A stretch of 64,000 bases of DNA. Origin: Haliscomenobacter sp. (GTDB taxonomy: Bacteria > Bacteroidota > Bacteroidia > Chitinophagales > Saprospiraceae). The number at the start of each line of letters is the position of its first letter. The first letter of the stretch is position 1. Below the pieces are notes generated by a model. The model searched no databases. It had not been told where the DNA came from and saw only the letters and a program-made list of their open reading frames with translations. Below are positions 9,115 through 17,740 of this stretch, in pieces. Position numbers and translations under genes: made by a program. The stretch covers positions 616,257 to 680,256 of the forward strand of contig JADJHZ010000002.1 of the NCBI GenBank assembly GCA_016707205.1, written 5' to 3'.

Positions 9115-10536
9115 TTGAATGTTCAGCATCCTTCTCAAAGGGAAGGGATTTTACTATCAGGATCAAACACGATGAGAGCACGCCGAAGAATCGTACAACT
9201 TTTACACTACTTCAACCTCGAAGCAGAAATCAATGATTTCGAGGAAATTCACGATGCTATCCTTCGGGATATGGCATTCAAAGGCACTAACCTCTGGATT
9301 CTGCTTTTTGCCGCCATCATCGCGTCGGTTGGTTTGAATGTCAATTCGACGGCAGTGATTATTGGCGCCATGCTTATTTCTCCGTTGATGGGACCGATCA
9401 ATGGTATGGGGTATAGTATTGCTACATACAACTACCCACTATTTCGAAAATCCTTGCAACATTTTTTATTCGCCGTTATCACCGCACTTGGCGCTTCAAC
9501 GGCGTACTTTGCCATGAGTCCTCTTTCGGGAGCACACTCGGAATTACTCGCCAGAACAAGCCCTACGATTTACGACGTATTGATCGCTTTATTTGGAGGC
9601 CTTGCAGGAATACTGGCGATCAGCAGCAAACTGAAAGGGAACGTCATCCCGGGAGTAGCCATTGCTACCGCATTAATGCCGCCGCTCTGCACAGCCGGAT
9701 ACGGATTGGCCACCGCTCAATTCAACTTTTTCTTTGGGGCGTTTTATCTGTTTACCATCAATGCCGTTTTTATTGCCTTGTCTTCCGTGCTGATCTCGTA
9801 TATTCTGAATTTTCCTATCCGGACGGTGATCGAAGAAGGGCAGAAAAAACGCGTCAATCAACTGGTCGCGGTCATTATCGTCTTGATATTAATCCCAAGC
9901 GTTTATTTCGGCTACCGCATGGTGCAGCAGGAACACTTTAGCGAACAAGCCAACCGATACGTTCGAAGCGTCAATATTGTCGAAGGAAATTATTTGCTGA
10001 AATCTGAAATAAATGCGGGCGCAAAAACCATTCATTTAATATATGGAGGTATGGCCCTGGATGACATTCAAAAAACAGAGATCATTCACCGAGCCCGGGA
10101 TTTTGAACTCAAAGAGGCAACGATCATCATCGAAAAAGGCTTGTCTTTTGAGGCGCCCAACACGCGCAATACCGAGGTGGAAACGCTCAAAGGAGAACTC
10201 AACCGGCTCAACCTCGTGTTACAAACCAAGGATGCCCAGATGGACAGCGTTTTGGAAAGGAAGGCCATAGGCCAGGAGTTATTGGCGGAGATCAAACCTA
10301 TTTATCCTCAGATTACGACCTGCGCCTATGTAGAGGGATTGGCGTATACCGATAGCCTCTCTACGCCGTCAACATTGGGATTAGCCTATATCTCTTGTAA
10401 TGAAAAATCGCTGAGTCAGGATGAGAAGAATAAGATCTCCTCTTGGTTAAAAATCAAAATGAATATTCAAAGCCTGAACGTTTACTACGAAGAAGGGGGC
10501 AACTCCCCTCCGAATCGCTCTAAAAACCCTAAATAG
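9115..10536 (+). CDS. DUF389 (TIGR00341-type) integral membrane protein
   Basis: A 473-aa inner-membrane protein of unknown function. The start chosen is TTG at 9115, nine nt after AAGGAG (9100-9105); the ATG at 9172 (MRARRRIVQLL) is a credible alternative. Residues 55-290 contain about six membrane helices with the family's conserved loops (NSTAVIIGAMLISPLMGP, GVAIATALMPPLCTAGYGL). The C-terminal 180 residues are soluble, with a helical heptad stretch around residues 345-385. Family members occur in many bacteria; the transported species, if any, is unknown. Confidence 0.85.
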   Translation: MNVQHPSQREGILLSGSNTMRARRRIVQLLHYFNLEAEINDFEEIHDAILRDMAFKGTNLWILLFAAIIASVGLNVNSTAVIIGAMLISPLMGPINGMGYSIATYNYPLFRKSLQHFLFAVITALGASTAYFAMSPLSGAHSELLARTSPTIYDVLIALFGGLAGILAISSKLKGNVIPGVAIATALMPPLCTAGYGLATAQFNFFFGAFYLFTINAVFIALSSVLISYILNFPIRTVIEEGQKKRVNQLVAVIIVLILIPSVYFGYRMVQQEHFSEQANRYVRSVNIVEGNYLLKSEINAGAKTIHLIYGGMALDDIQKTEIIHRARDFELKEATIIIEKGLSFEAPNTRNTEVETLKGELNRLNLVLQTKDAQMDSVLERKAIGQELLAEIKPIYPQITTCAYVEGLAYTDSLSTPSTLGLAYISCNEKSLSQDEKNKISSWLKIKMNIQSLNVYYEEGGNSPPNRSKNPK

Positions 10537-10601
10537 CAACCCGTTCATCCCGCAACAAAACCCCCGATGGCTTGTTACACACCTAAAATCCGCCTGAAGG
10601 C

Positions 10602-11285
10602 ATGATTGCCAAACTGGAACAAGTCAATAAAGTATATCAGACGGGGGAGGAGGAAATCGTTGCGTTGCAGCCGACGACGATGGCCATTCACCCTGGAGAA
10701 TTCTTGCTGATCATCGGCCCGTCCGGTTCTGGCAAGACGACGTTGCTTTCCTTGCTGGGTTGTGTGTTGTACCCCACCAGCGGCCGCTTATGGGTCGACG
10801 GCCAGGAGGTCAACCGCCTCAGGGAAAACCAGTTGGCCCGCCTCCGGCTGAATACCATTGGGTTTGTGTTCCAGAATTTCAACCTCTTGTCCCCGCTGAC
10901 TGCAGAAGACAACGTGCTCATGCCGTTGCGGCTCCAAAACGTGTCCCGCAGGGAAGCTCGCCAGCGCACCCAAGCGGCGCTGGAAATGGTGGGCATGACC
11001 AGCCACCGGAACTTCCTTCCCAAACAACTCTCCGGAGGCCAGCAGCAACGCATTGCCATCGCGCGGGCGCTGGTGACGGACCCCAAGCTCATTCTTTGCG
11101 ACGAACCCACCGCTGCCCTGGACAAAAACTCGATCGGCATTGTCATGGAAGAACTCCGCATGCTGGCCGATCAGGGAAAAGCGGTTTGCGTCGTTACCCA
11201 CGACCCCCGGCTTGACCAGTACGCGCATCGGATCGTCTCGGTCGATAATGGATTCGTAACCGAAGTCAACCAATCTGAACATTAA
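10602..11285 (+). CDS. ABC exporter ATPase, LolD/MacB/DevA type
   Basis: A 227-aa ATP-binding subunit that powers the permease encoded two genes downstream. All ABC motifs are intact: Walker A GPSGSGKTT (39-47), Q-loop VFQNFNLL, signature LSGGQ (143-147), Walker B LILCDE (163-168) and the switch His200. Length and motif spacing fit the MacB/LolD/DevA branch. It is the first gene of a four-gene set with an adaptor lipoprotein (38 nt later), a permease and a TolC protein, which indicates a tripartite exporter spanning both membranes. Confidence 0.95.
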   Translation: MIAKLEQVNKVYQTGEEEIVALQPTTMAIHPGEFLLIIGPSGSGKTTLLSLLGCVLYPTSGRLWVDGQEVNRLRENQLARLRLNTIGFVFQNFNLLSPLTAEDNVLMPLRLQNVSRREARQRTQAALEMVGMTSHRNFLPKQLSGGQQQRIAIARALVTDPKLILCDEPTAALDKNSIGIVMEELRMLADQGKAVCVVTHDPRLDQYAHRIVSVDNGFVTEVNQSEH

Positions 11286-11322
11286 TGCCCCCTTATTTAC
11301 CCCATCGGATACCTTCCAGATT

Positions 11323-12288
11323 ATGAAACACCTCCTTTTTTTGACCCTTCCTTTCCTGCTGGCCGCCTGCGGCAAACCCAATGAGAAAAAATCAGCCTCA
11401 GCGGAAGTCCCTTTGACGGAGGAAGGCTTTCCCATAGATACCAATATGACGGTAACCGAGATTACCGGGATTGCCCGGATTGAGCCGCAAGGGAAAATCA
11501 TTGCTATTAACGCAGAAACCAGTGGGTTCATCCGAAGCGTACTGTTTTCCGAAAATAAGAAGGTCACCGCCGGAGACATCCTGGTTTCCCTTGACGACGA
11601 CCTCGAGCAAGCCCGATTCAAACAGGCTCAAAGCCGCTTGAAAACCCAACCAACGGCCATCGAAGCCGCACAAGCAACCCTGAACTCCCTGCAAGTCAGA
11701 CTGGCACAAGCGCGGAATGCCTACCAACGCAATGCCAAACTCCTTCAAGGCAATGCAGCGACTCCGCAGGAAACCGACGATAGCCGCTTTGCGGTAGAGG
11801 ATCTCGAAAAACAAATCCTCGGCCAGCGAGCCATTGTCAACCAACAAAAAGCCCGGTTGGACGAGTTACAAGCCGAAATGGAGGTTAACCGGGTTGAACT
11901 GCACAAGAAAAAACTCCGCGCCCCAGTTGGCGGCGTTTTCCTCTCCTGCGAGGTAAGACCGGGCAACTATGTGACGACCGCTTCCAAACTGGGGGACTTT
12001 GCACTGGATGGGCCTTACCTGGCCATAACGGAAATCGACGAGCTCTATGCCGCCAAAGTCAAGGAAGGCCAGCAAGCTATTATTCGGCTACAAGGTTCTG
12101 ATGAAACCGTCGGAAGGGGAAAAGTCGTTTTCACCGGCCCATACCTCAAGAAAAAGTCGCTGTTCTCCGACACCTCCGACAATTTTGAGGATCGCCGCGT
12201 CCGGGAGGTCCATATCCAGCTCGACGACAACAGCAAGGTGTTAATTGGCAGCCGGGTGGAATGCGTAATCAGCCTGGGGGCGCAGTGA
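11323..12288 (+). CDS. Periplasmic adaptor lipoprotein of the exporter (HlyD/DevB-like)
   Basis: A 321-aa membrane-fusion subunit that should bridge the inner-membrane permease and the TolC channel. It has a lipoprotein signal with lipobox LLAAC (Cys16). A biotinyl-lipoyl-like half (around residues 60-90, SGFIRSVLFSENKKVTAGD) is followed by an alpha-hairpin coiled coil (about 95-200, rich in Gln/Ala/Leu) and the second lipoyl half (RAPVGGVFLSCEVRPG). The late segment DTSDNFEDRRVREV is typical of DevB-like adaptors. It is followed by the permease after 30 nt. Confidence 0.9.
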   Translation: MKHLLFLTLPFLLAACGKPNEKKSASAEVPLTEEGFPIDTNMTVTEITGIARIEPQGKIIAINAETSGFIRSVLFSENKKVTAGDILVSLDDDLEQARFKQAQSRLKTQPTAIEAAQATLNSLQVRLAQARNAYQRNAKLLQGNAATPQETDDSRFAVEDLEKQILGQRAIVNQQKARLDELQAEMEVNRVELHKKKLRAPVGGVFLSCEVRPGNYVTTASKLGDFALDGPYLAITEIDELYAAKVKEGQQAIIRLQGSDETVGRGKVVFTGPYLKKKSLFSDTSDNFEDRRVREVHIQLDDNSKVLIGSRVECVISLGAQ

Positions 12289-12318
12289 ACGGTGGATTAA
12301 CCCTTAAAATGGAGTAAA

Positions 12319-13440
12319 ATGTTCAAAACCGCATACCGGTTTTTGGTTTACGATAAGGCTAAGTCCATCGGCGCGATGTCGGGGGTGGTCCTTTCCGTGT
12401 TCCTCATTGGGCAGCAAAGCGGTATTTTTATCTTCCTTACCGACGCTATGTCTTCGCTGGTGCGCAATAATGCGCAGTACATCTGGGTGATCGACGACAA
12501 AACCACCAACGCGAACTCCCTTTCTGAACTCGACATGCGCAAAGCCCGCGAACTAGCCAGCGTGCCAGGCGTAACCCGGGTAAATCCCATGGTCCTGGCT
12601 GGCGGCACCGCGCGGTTTGCCAATGGGAAGACCAGCGGCATCCAGATGATCGGAACCCAGTATCCGGAATGGGCGGGAGGGCCCTGGAATCTGGAGACCG
12701 GCAAAAAAACAGACCTGCTTCAGGACGGCGCCGTGATGACTGAATATTTTGATCGCGACGCGCTTGGCGAAGCCGTGGTTGGCGATTATTTTGAGATCAA
12801 TGGCAAACAGGTGTATATCGCGGGAAACACCCGGGGGGTGCGCTCCTTTGGCGGCGTGTATGTATTCACCACCATTGAGCGGGCGCGTTTCCTTGGCGGT
12901 ATTCCCAACGATAAAGCAAATGCCTTTCTCCTTCAATGGGATCCCAACACCTCCAGGGATCAGATCATTTACCATATCAATACCCATCTGAAAGGGTTGC
13001 GTGCCTGGAAAAGCGAGGATCTAACCAGCGCCACTATTTCAGAGGTGCTGAAATCGAGCGGAATTGGTTTTTCCGTTGGGACCCTCATCGTATTTGCTCT
13101 GATCACCGGGTTTGTGATTATCGGCCTCACTCTCTACTCCGCCGCCATCGATCGCATAAAAGACTATGGAACCCTCAAGGCTATAGGCGCTACCAACGGC
13201 TATATCCGGCGCCTGATCCTGACGCAGGCCATTACCCTGGCCCTGATAGGCTTCGTGCTGGGCTTTGCGCTGGTGCTGGGGTTCAAGAACGGAATTGCCC
13301 AGGCCGGGACGTTATTTGAATTCCCGATCTGGCTCCAGGCCGGCTTCTTTGTTATTACGCTGCTGATCGCATTCACCGGTAGTTGGTTTGCCATCCGCCG
13401 CATTTCGGGGCTTGAGCCGTCCGCTATTTTCAGGCTCTAA
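12319..13440 (+). CDS. ABC exporter permease, FtsX/DevC type
   Basis: A 373-aa permease with the four-helix MacB/FtsX layout: one N-terminal membrane helix (about residues 17-42), a periplasmic domain of about 210 residues (MacB_PCD-like) and three C-terminal helices (about 258-283, 300-325 and 337-358). The loop DRIKDYGTLKAIGATNGYI is the coupling helix region that contacts the ATPase. One copy presumably forms a homodimer. Substrate unknown; DevBCA-type exporters move glycolipids or other envelope compounds in cyanobacteria. Confidence 0.92.
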   Translation: MFKTAYRFLVYDKAKSIGAMSGVVLSVFLIGQQSGIFIFLTDAMSSLVRNNAQYIWVIDDKTTNANSLSELDMRKARELASVPGVTRVNPMVLAGGTARFANGKTSGIQMIGTQYPEWAGGPWNLETGKKTDLLQDGAVMTEYFDRDALGEAVVGDYFEINGKQVYIAGNTRGVRSFGGVYVFTTIERARFLGGIPNDKANAFLLQWDPNTSRDQIIYHINTHLKGLRAWKSEDLTSATISEVLKSSGIGFSVGTLIVFALITGFVIIGLTLYSAAIDRIKDYGTLKAIGATNGYIRRLILTQAITLALIGFVLGFALVLGFKNGIAQAGTLFEFPIWLQAGFFVITLLIAFTGSWFAIRRISGLEPSAIFRL

Positions 13441-13478
13441 CTTCAGATTTGGTTCTTTTACCAGAAACCAGGAAAAAC

Positions 13479-14792
13479 ATGAAATACCTTATTCCCATCA
13501 TACTTATCGCCGGGTTTTCTATCAGCGCCTCCGCCCAGGACACGTTGCTGCTGACCCTCGAAGACGCTTTAACCCGCGGTCTGCAACATAATTACGATCT
13601 GCGCAACCAACGGGTGAATATCGATCTGGCGAAAAAAGAGTTCGATAAATTGGGTGCGCGGCGCGCGCCGGTAGTTATTGCAAGCGGGGATCTGCGCACC
13701 AACCTGGTTTTGCCTACCACGATTATCCCTGGAGCGGCTTTTGCCAGTCAAGGGCAGGATGCGGAAGACCGCGAGATACGCTTTGGAACTATTTTTAACC
13801 TAAGCGGTACGGTCAGTGCCACGTATCCCGTTATCGATCCCGTATTATCCTCTGATCGGGAGATCGCCGGAGTGAAGCAGCGACTGGAAGAAACCATTTT
13901 TGAAAAACAAAAGACCAACACCCGTCTGGCCATTGCAGAGGCGTGGTACGATGTGCTGCTCCAACAAGAACAAAGCCGGTTGGCCGCTCAAAAGCAATCC
14001 CGTGCCCAGGATCTGCTCGCCATTACCGCCACCAGGCTGGAAGCGGGCGTTGCCCTTCCCAGCGACCTGGAGCGCAGCCGGCTCGACACGGCCAATGCCC
14101 GGGCAGCTTGGGAGCAAGCCCAAAATCAGCTGGTTCTAAGCCGCCAAACGCTGGCTTTCCGCACCGGTTTGCCCATGGATACCCCTATTGCCGTGTCGGG
14201 GATCACGGTTGCAGGAGTTCCTGATGCACCTTCTGACGCCCAGCCGGAACAACGCTGGGAACTGCGCGAAGAACAACTCCGGCTCGATCTCACCCGTCTG
14301 GAAATCGACCGCCTCGGCCAGCAGTATAAGCCGAACCTCAGCTTGTACGGAAGCGCTTCGGTACAGCACCTGAGCGATGATTTTGCCATCTGGCAACGGT
14401 GGTTTCCGCTCGTTTTTGCAGGGTTGCAGGCCAATCTAACCCTATTCGACGGCCAACTGAAACGCCGCAACCAGGAAATCGTCCAGCTTCAAGGCCTCCA
14501 GCGTCAGCAAAATCTGGAAAGATGGAGGGAAGATATCCGATATGAAATCGCCATCGCCCAGACAGCCCTTCAGAACGCCAGCGTTCAATGGACTAATTAC
14601 CGGCAGAACCTCGATATCGCCGCCCGCCTGCTCGAATTGGAACGGGAGCGGTATGCCGGCGGGAAAGCGCTCTACAGCGACTACCTCAATGCCGAATACA
14701 GCCTTCGCGAAGCAGAAAATAACTTGCTGCGCGGGTGGTATGCCTATCTCACTGCAAAACTAAAATGGGAGAAAGCGGCGGGGGTGTTGTAA
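13479..14792 (+). CDS. TolC-type outer membrane efflux protein
   Basis: A 437-aa outer-membrane channel. The ATG at 13479 gives a signal peptide cleaved after ISASAQ; the frame is open to 13449, but that would bury the signal. The two repeated long-helix halves (about residues 25-220 and 225-435) of the outer membrane efflux family are visible, with the typical TRLEAGVALPSDLERSRL and GGKALYSDYLNAEYSLREAENN segments. It lies 38 nt behind the permease and completes the exporter. Confidence 0.92.
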   Translation: MKYLIPIILIAGFSISASAQDTLLLTLEDALTRGLQHNYDLRNQRVNIDLAKKEFDKLGARRAPVVIASGDLRTNLVLPTTIIPGAAFASQGQDAEDREIRFGTIFNLSGTVSATYPVIDPVLSSDREIAGVKQRLEETIFEKQKTNTRLAIAEAWYDVLLQQEQSRLAAQKQSRAQDLLAITATRLEAGVALPSDLERSRLDTANARAAWEQAQNQLVLSRQTLAFRTGLPMDTPIAVSGITVAGVPDAPSDAQPEQRWELREEQLRLDLTRLEIDRLGQQYKPNLSLYGSASVQHLSDDFAIWQRWFPLVFAGLQANLTLFDGQLKRRNQEIVQLQGLQRQQNLERWREDIRYEIAIAQTALQNASVQWTNYRQNLDIAARLLELERERYAGGKALYSDYLNAEYSLREAENNLLRGWYAYLTAKLKWEKAAGVL

Positions 14793-14945
14793 CGCATTCC
14801 AACAGCTCCCTGTCTTGACCCCTTTTCTGGGTTGGTTTAACTTCTTGAACACCTCTTCTATTAGTCATTCAGGAGCAAGCGTTTCCCTTATTTCTATCCC
14901 GAAAATCCCTACCTTGCTCCTGATGATGAACCCATCGCCTTGCCT

Positions 14946-15587
14946 ATGATCCGAATGCTTATTGCCGATGACCATCGCCTGGTCATCGATGGAATTAAGT
15001 TGATGCTGGAATCCGAAGAAGACATGCAATGCGTTGGAGAAGCCTCCAACGGAAAAGAAGCGCTTTCTATACTGGAAAAAATCCCCGCCGACGTGCTGCT
15101 GCTCGACATCAATATGCCGGAAATGGATGGACTGGAATGCAGCCGCCTGGTCAAAGCCCGCTTTCCGAAGGTGAAAATCCTCGTCTTGTCGATGCTCAAA
15201 GAAGCCAGCCTGGTGAAGTCGATGCTTCGCAACGGCGCTTCCGGCTTCCTGCTCAAAAACGCGGGCAAAGACGAAGTCATTGAAGCCATCCGGCAGGTCA
15301 ACGAAGGGAAACAAGCGTTCAGCGAGGAAGTGCTCGAAGCGGTGATGGACAGCTTTTCCTCCAAACCGGCCAAACCCATCTCCAATCCTTTCCCCAAACT
15401 CTCCCGCAGGGAAAAACAGATCCTCCAGCTTATCGTGGAGGAAAAAACCACCTCTGAGATCGCCGAAGAACTGTTTATCAGCTTTGGCACGGTAGAAACC
15501 CACCGGCGCAACATCCTCATGAAACTCAACGCCCGGAATACTGCCGGGTTGGTCAAAGCGGCTATAGATTACGGCCTCCTCGAATAA
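14946..15587 (+). CDS. NarL/LuxR-type response regulator
   Basis: A 213-aa transcription regulator. The receiver domain (1-118) has the acidic pair Asp8-Asp9, the phosphoacceptor Asp54 in LLLDINMPEMDG, and Lys102 near SGFLLKNAG. A LuxR-type helix-turn-helix lies at about 145-205 (LSRREKQILQLIVEEKTTSEIA, GTVETHRRNIL). ATG at 14946 is preferred over the TTG two codons upstream. The sensor kinase follows after 13 nt. Control of the adjacent exporter genes is plausible but not shown by the sequence. Confidence 0.93.
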   Translation: MIRMLIADDHRLVIDGIKLMLESEEDMQCVGEASNGKEALSILEKIPADVLLLDINMPEMDGLECSRLVKARFPKVKILVLSMLKEASLVKSMLRNGASGFLLKNAGKDEVIEAIRQVNEGKQAFSEEVLEAVMDSFSSKPAKPISNPFPKLSRREKQILQLIVEEKTTSEIAEELFISFGTVETHRRNILMKLNARNTAGLVKAAIDYGLLE

Positions 15588-15600
15588 TTGCAATTGCCCT

Positions 15601-17565
15601 ATGAGAACGATCCTCCTCTGCGCGTTCTTCCTCTTCGCTCTAGCCCTGAATAACGGCCTTCAGGCTCAGGAACCGATCGACAGCCTTCGGCGGGCCGCCC
15701 TGAATGCCAGGCAGGATACCCATTTGGTCTGGACGTACCGGCAGCTATTCCGGGAACTTTACGCCCTCGAAGGAAAAGAAAAGGAAGCCCTCGAAGTAGC
15801 CCAGAAAGGGCTTTCCCTATGCCGTAAATTGAATTTTGAAACAGGAACTGATCTTTTTCTCTTTTACAACGCTACCGTACTCGACGTTCTGGGGAGAAGC
15901 CAGGAAGCGATTCCTTTTTTTGAAGAAGGCCTTGTGTTGAGCCAAAAACGCAAAGACTCCCTGGCCATGGCCGACTATCGCATCAATCTGGGCGTCACCT
16001 GGTATCAGCTGGGGGTCTACGACAAAAGCCTGGAAAATTACTTTGCCGCTTTCCAGATCTACGAGGCACTCAACGACCGGGAAAAACTCTCGAAGGTGCT
16101 GAACAACATCGGTATCATGTACCTCGAAGAAAAAAACTACGACCGGGCGATCGACATATACCAGAAATCGATCGCTATCAAACAGGACTTAGGCGATTCT
16201 TCCGGTCTGGCGGCAACTTACCAAAACCTGGGCTCGGCGTACGACTCCAAAAAAGACGAAGAAAAGGCCATCTCTAATTTGAAGAAAGCCCTTCAAATTT
16301 ACGAACTGCTTGATCGGCCCCGCGACGCGGCCGGCTGCCGGGTGTCTTTAGGTAAAGCCTACCTCGATTTCGGAAAAACGGCAGAGGCGAAATCCGTTCT
16401 CCTGCCCGCTATCCGGTTTTACGAAGCCCAGGCCGATCCGGAATACACTCCCACTGCGTGGGGACTGGTGGGTAAAATTGCCCGGCAGGAAGGGGATTTT
16501 ACCCAGGCAGAATCCTTTTTTAAAAAAGGGCTGGCGCTGGCGCAATCCTACGACCGAAGAGAAACTATCCTGAGTCTTCTGGAAGAACTCGCCGAAGTGC
16601 AGCAAAAATTAAACAAACCAGCCGAGGCCCTCTCTTCCTTCAAAATGGCCTATGCTCTGCGCGACTCGATGACTGAAGAACGCCGCCTGTCGTTGATCAA
16701 GGAAATGCAAACCCGTTTTGACGTCATCCAAAAAGATAAGGATCTACAAATCAGCCAAATCGAACTCCGGCAGCGCACCCGCCAGAAAAACAACCTCCTC
16801 CTTCTGGCGCTGTTGCTGGGCGTCCTTTCCATCGTTATTTTCTTCGGCTTGCGCGGACGGATGCGCGCCAACAAAAAGATCGCCGCTCAGGAATCCGAAA
16901 TTCAACGCCAGGAAATCCGTCGCCTCGAACAGGAAAACAAGCTCACTGCCCTTTCTTCCATGCTCGAAGGACAGGAAAAGGAACGCTCCCGCATCGCCAA
17001 CGACCTCCACGACGGCCTGGGAGGCTTGCTGGCCTCCCTTAAATCGCACATTGGCCGGCTCCTGGAAGGAGGACAAGACGCCGAACTGGCATCCAAAACC
17101 AACCGCCTGATCGACGATGCCGCCGGGGAGGTTCGCCGTATCGCCCACAACATGATGCCCAGAGCCCTCGCTTTATCCGGCCTCCCCGGCGCCCTGGAAG
17201 ACTTGGCTCAGGACCTTCGCAAGCAAGGCCTCGACTGCGACCTGGAGATCATCGGTTTCGACCCTGCACTCCCGCTCGATTCCACCCAGGCGGTGATGAT
17301 CTACCGCATCGTGCAGGAGCTCAGCCACAATGCCGTCAAGCACGCCGAAGCGACCCACCTTCTTCTGCAATTGCTTCGCCAGGAAGACCGCCTTACGATT
17401 ATTGTCGAAGACAACGGCCAAGGGTTTGACGTCAAGAACGCGTTACAACAAAAAGGCCTCGGCTTATCCAGTATCGAATCCCGGGTCCAGTTCCTGCAGG
17501 GAACCATTGAATGGGACTCCGTGCCCGGGGAAGGCACTACGGTCGTCATTACGGTTGACGGTTGA
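15601..17565 (+). CDS. TPR sensor histidine kinase (HisKA_3 type)
   Basis: A 654-aa membrane kinase, partner of the regulator just upstream. A signal peptide (to about residue 23) is followed by a periplasmic TPR array of about 350 residues (for example NNIGIMYLEEKNYDRAIDIYQKSI and YQNLGSAYDSKKDEEKAISN). A single membrane helix (about 396-416) and a coiled coil lead to the HisKA_3 box with phosphorylatable His470 in DLHDGLGG, then a HATPase_c domain with VEDNGQGFD and GLGLSSIESRV. This TPR-TM-kinase layout is common in Bacteroidota. The signal sensed is unknown. Confidence 0.93.
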   Translation: MRTILLCAFFLFALALNNGLQAQEPIDSLRRAALNARQDTHLVWTYRQLFRELYALEGKEKEALEVAQKGLSLCRKLNFETGTDLFLFYNATVLDVLGRSQEAIPFFEEGLVLSQKRKDSLAMADYRINLGVTWYQLGVYDKSLENYFAAFQIYEALNDREKLSKVLNNIGIMYLEEKNYDRAIDIYQKSIAIKQDLGDSSGLAATYQNLGSAYDSKKDEEKAISNLKKALQIYELLDRPRDAAGCRVSLGKAYLDFGKTAEAKSVLLPAIRFYEAQADPEYTPTAWGLVGKIARQEGDFTQAESFFKKGLALAQSYDRRETILSLLEELAEVQQKLNKPAEALSSFKMAYALRDSMTEERRLSLIKEMQTRFDVIQKDKDLQISQIELRQRTRQKNNLLLLALLLGVLSIVIFFGLRGRMRANKKIAAQESEIQRQEIRRLEQENKLTALSSMLEGQEKERSRIANDLHDGLGGLLASLKSHIGRLLEGGQDAELASKTNRLIDDAAGEVRRIAHNMMPRALALSGLPGALEDLAQDLRKQGLDCDLEIIGFDPALPLDSTQAVMIYRIVQELSHNAVKHAEATHLLLQLLRQEDRLTIIVEDNGQGFDVKNALQQKGLGLSSIESRVQFLQGTIEWDSVPGEGTTVVITVDG

Positions 17566-17740
17566 CGTCCCCCCGTCTCCCTGTATTCCCACATTTCTAA
17601 AAATCTATGATTTCCAGGATGTTTGGCATGCGCATTCCGGTGAATTTTGCAGTATCCCATCGGATAGGAGGTGCATACTTGTGCTAATCCCAATCCGGCG
17701 GCAGGGATTTCGTTTCGCCAAAAACCAAAAACGACAACAC

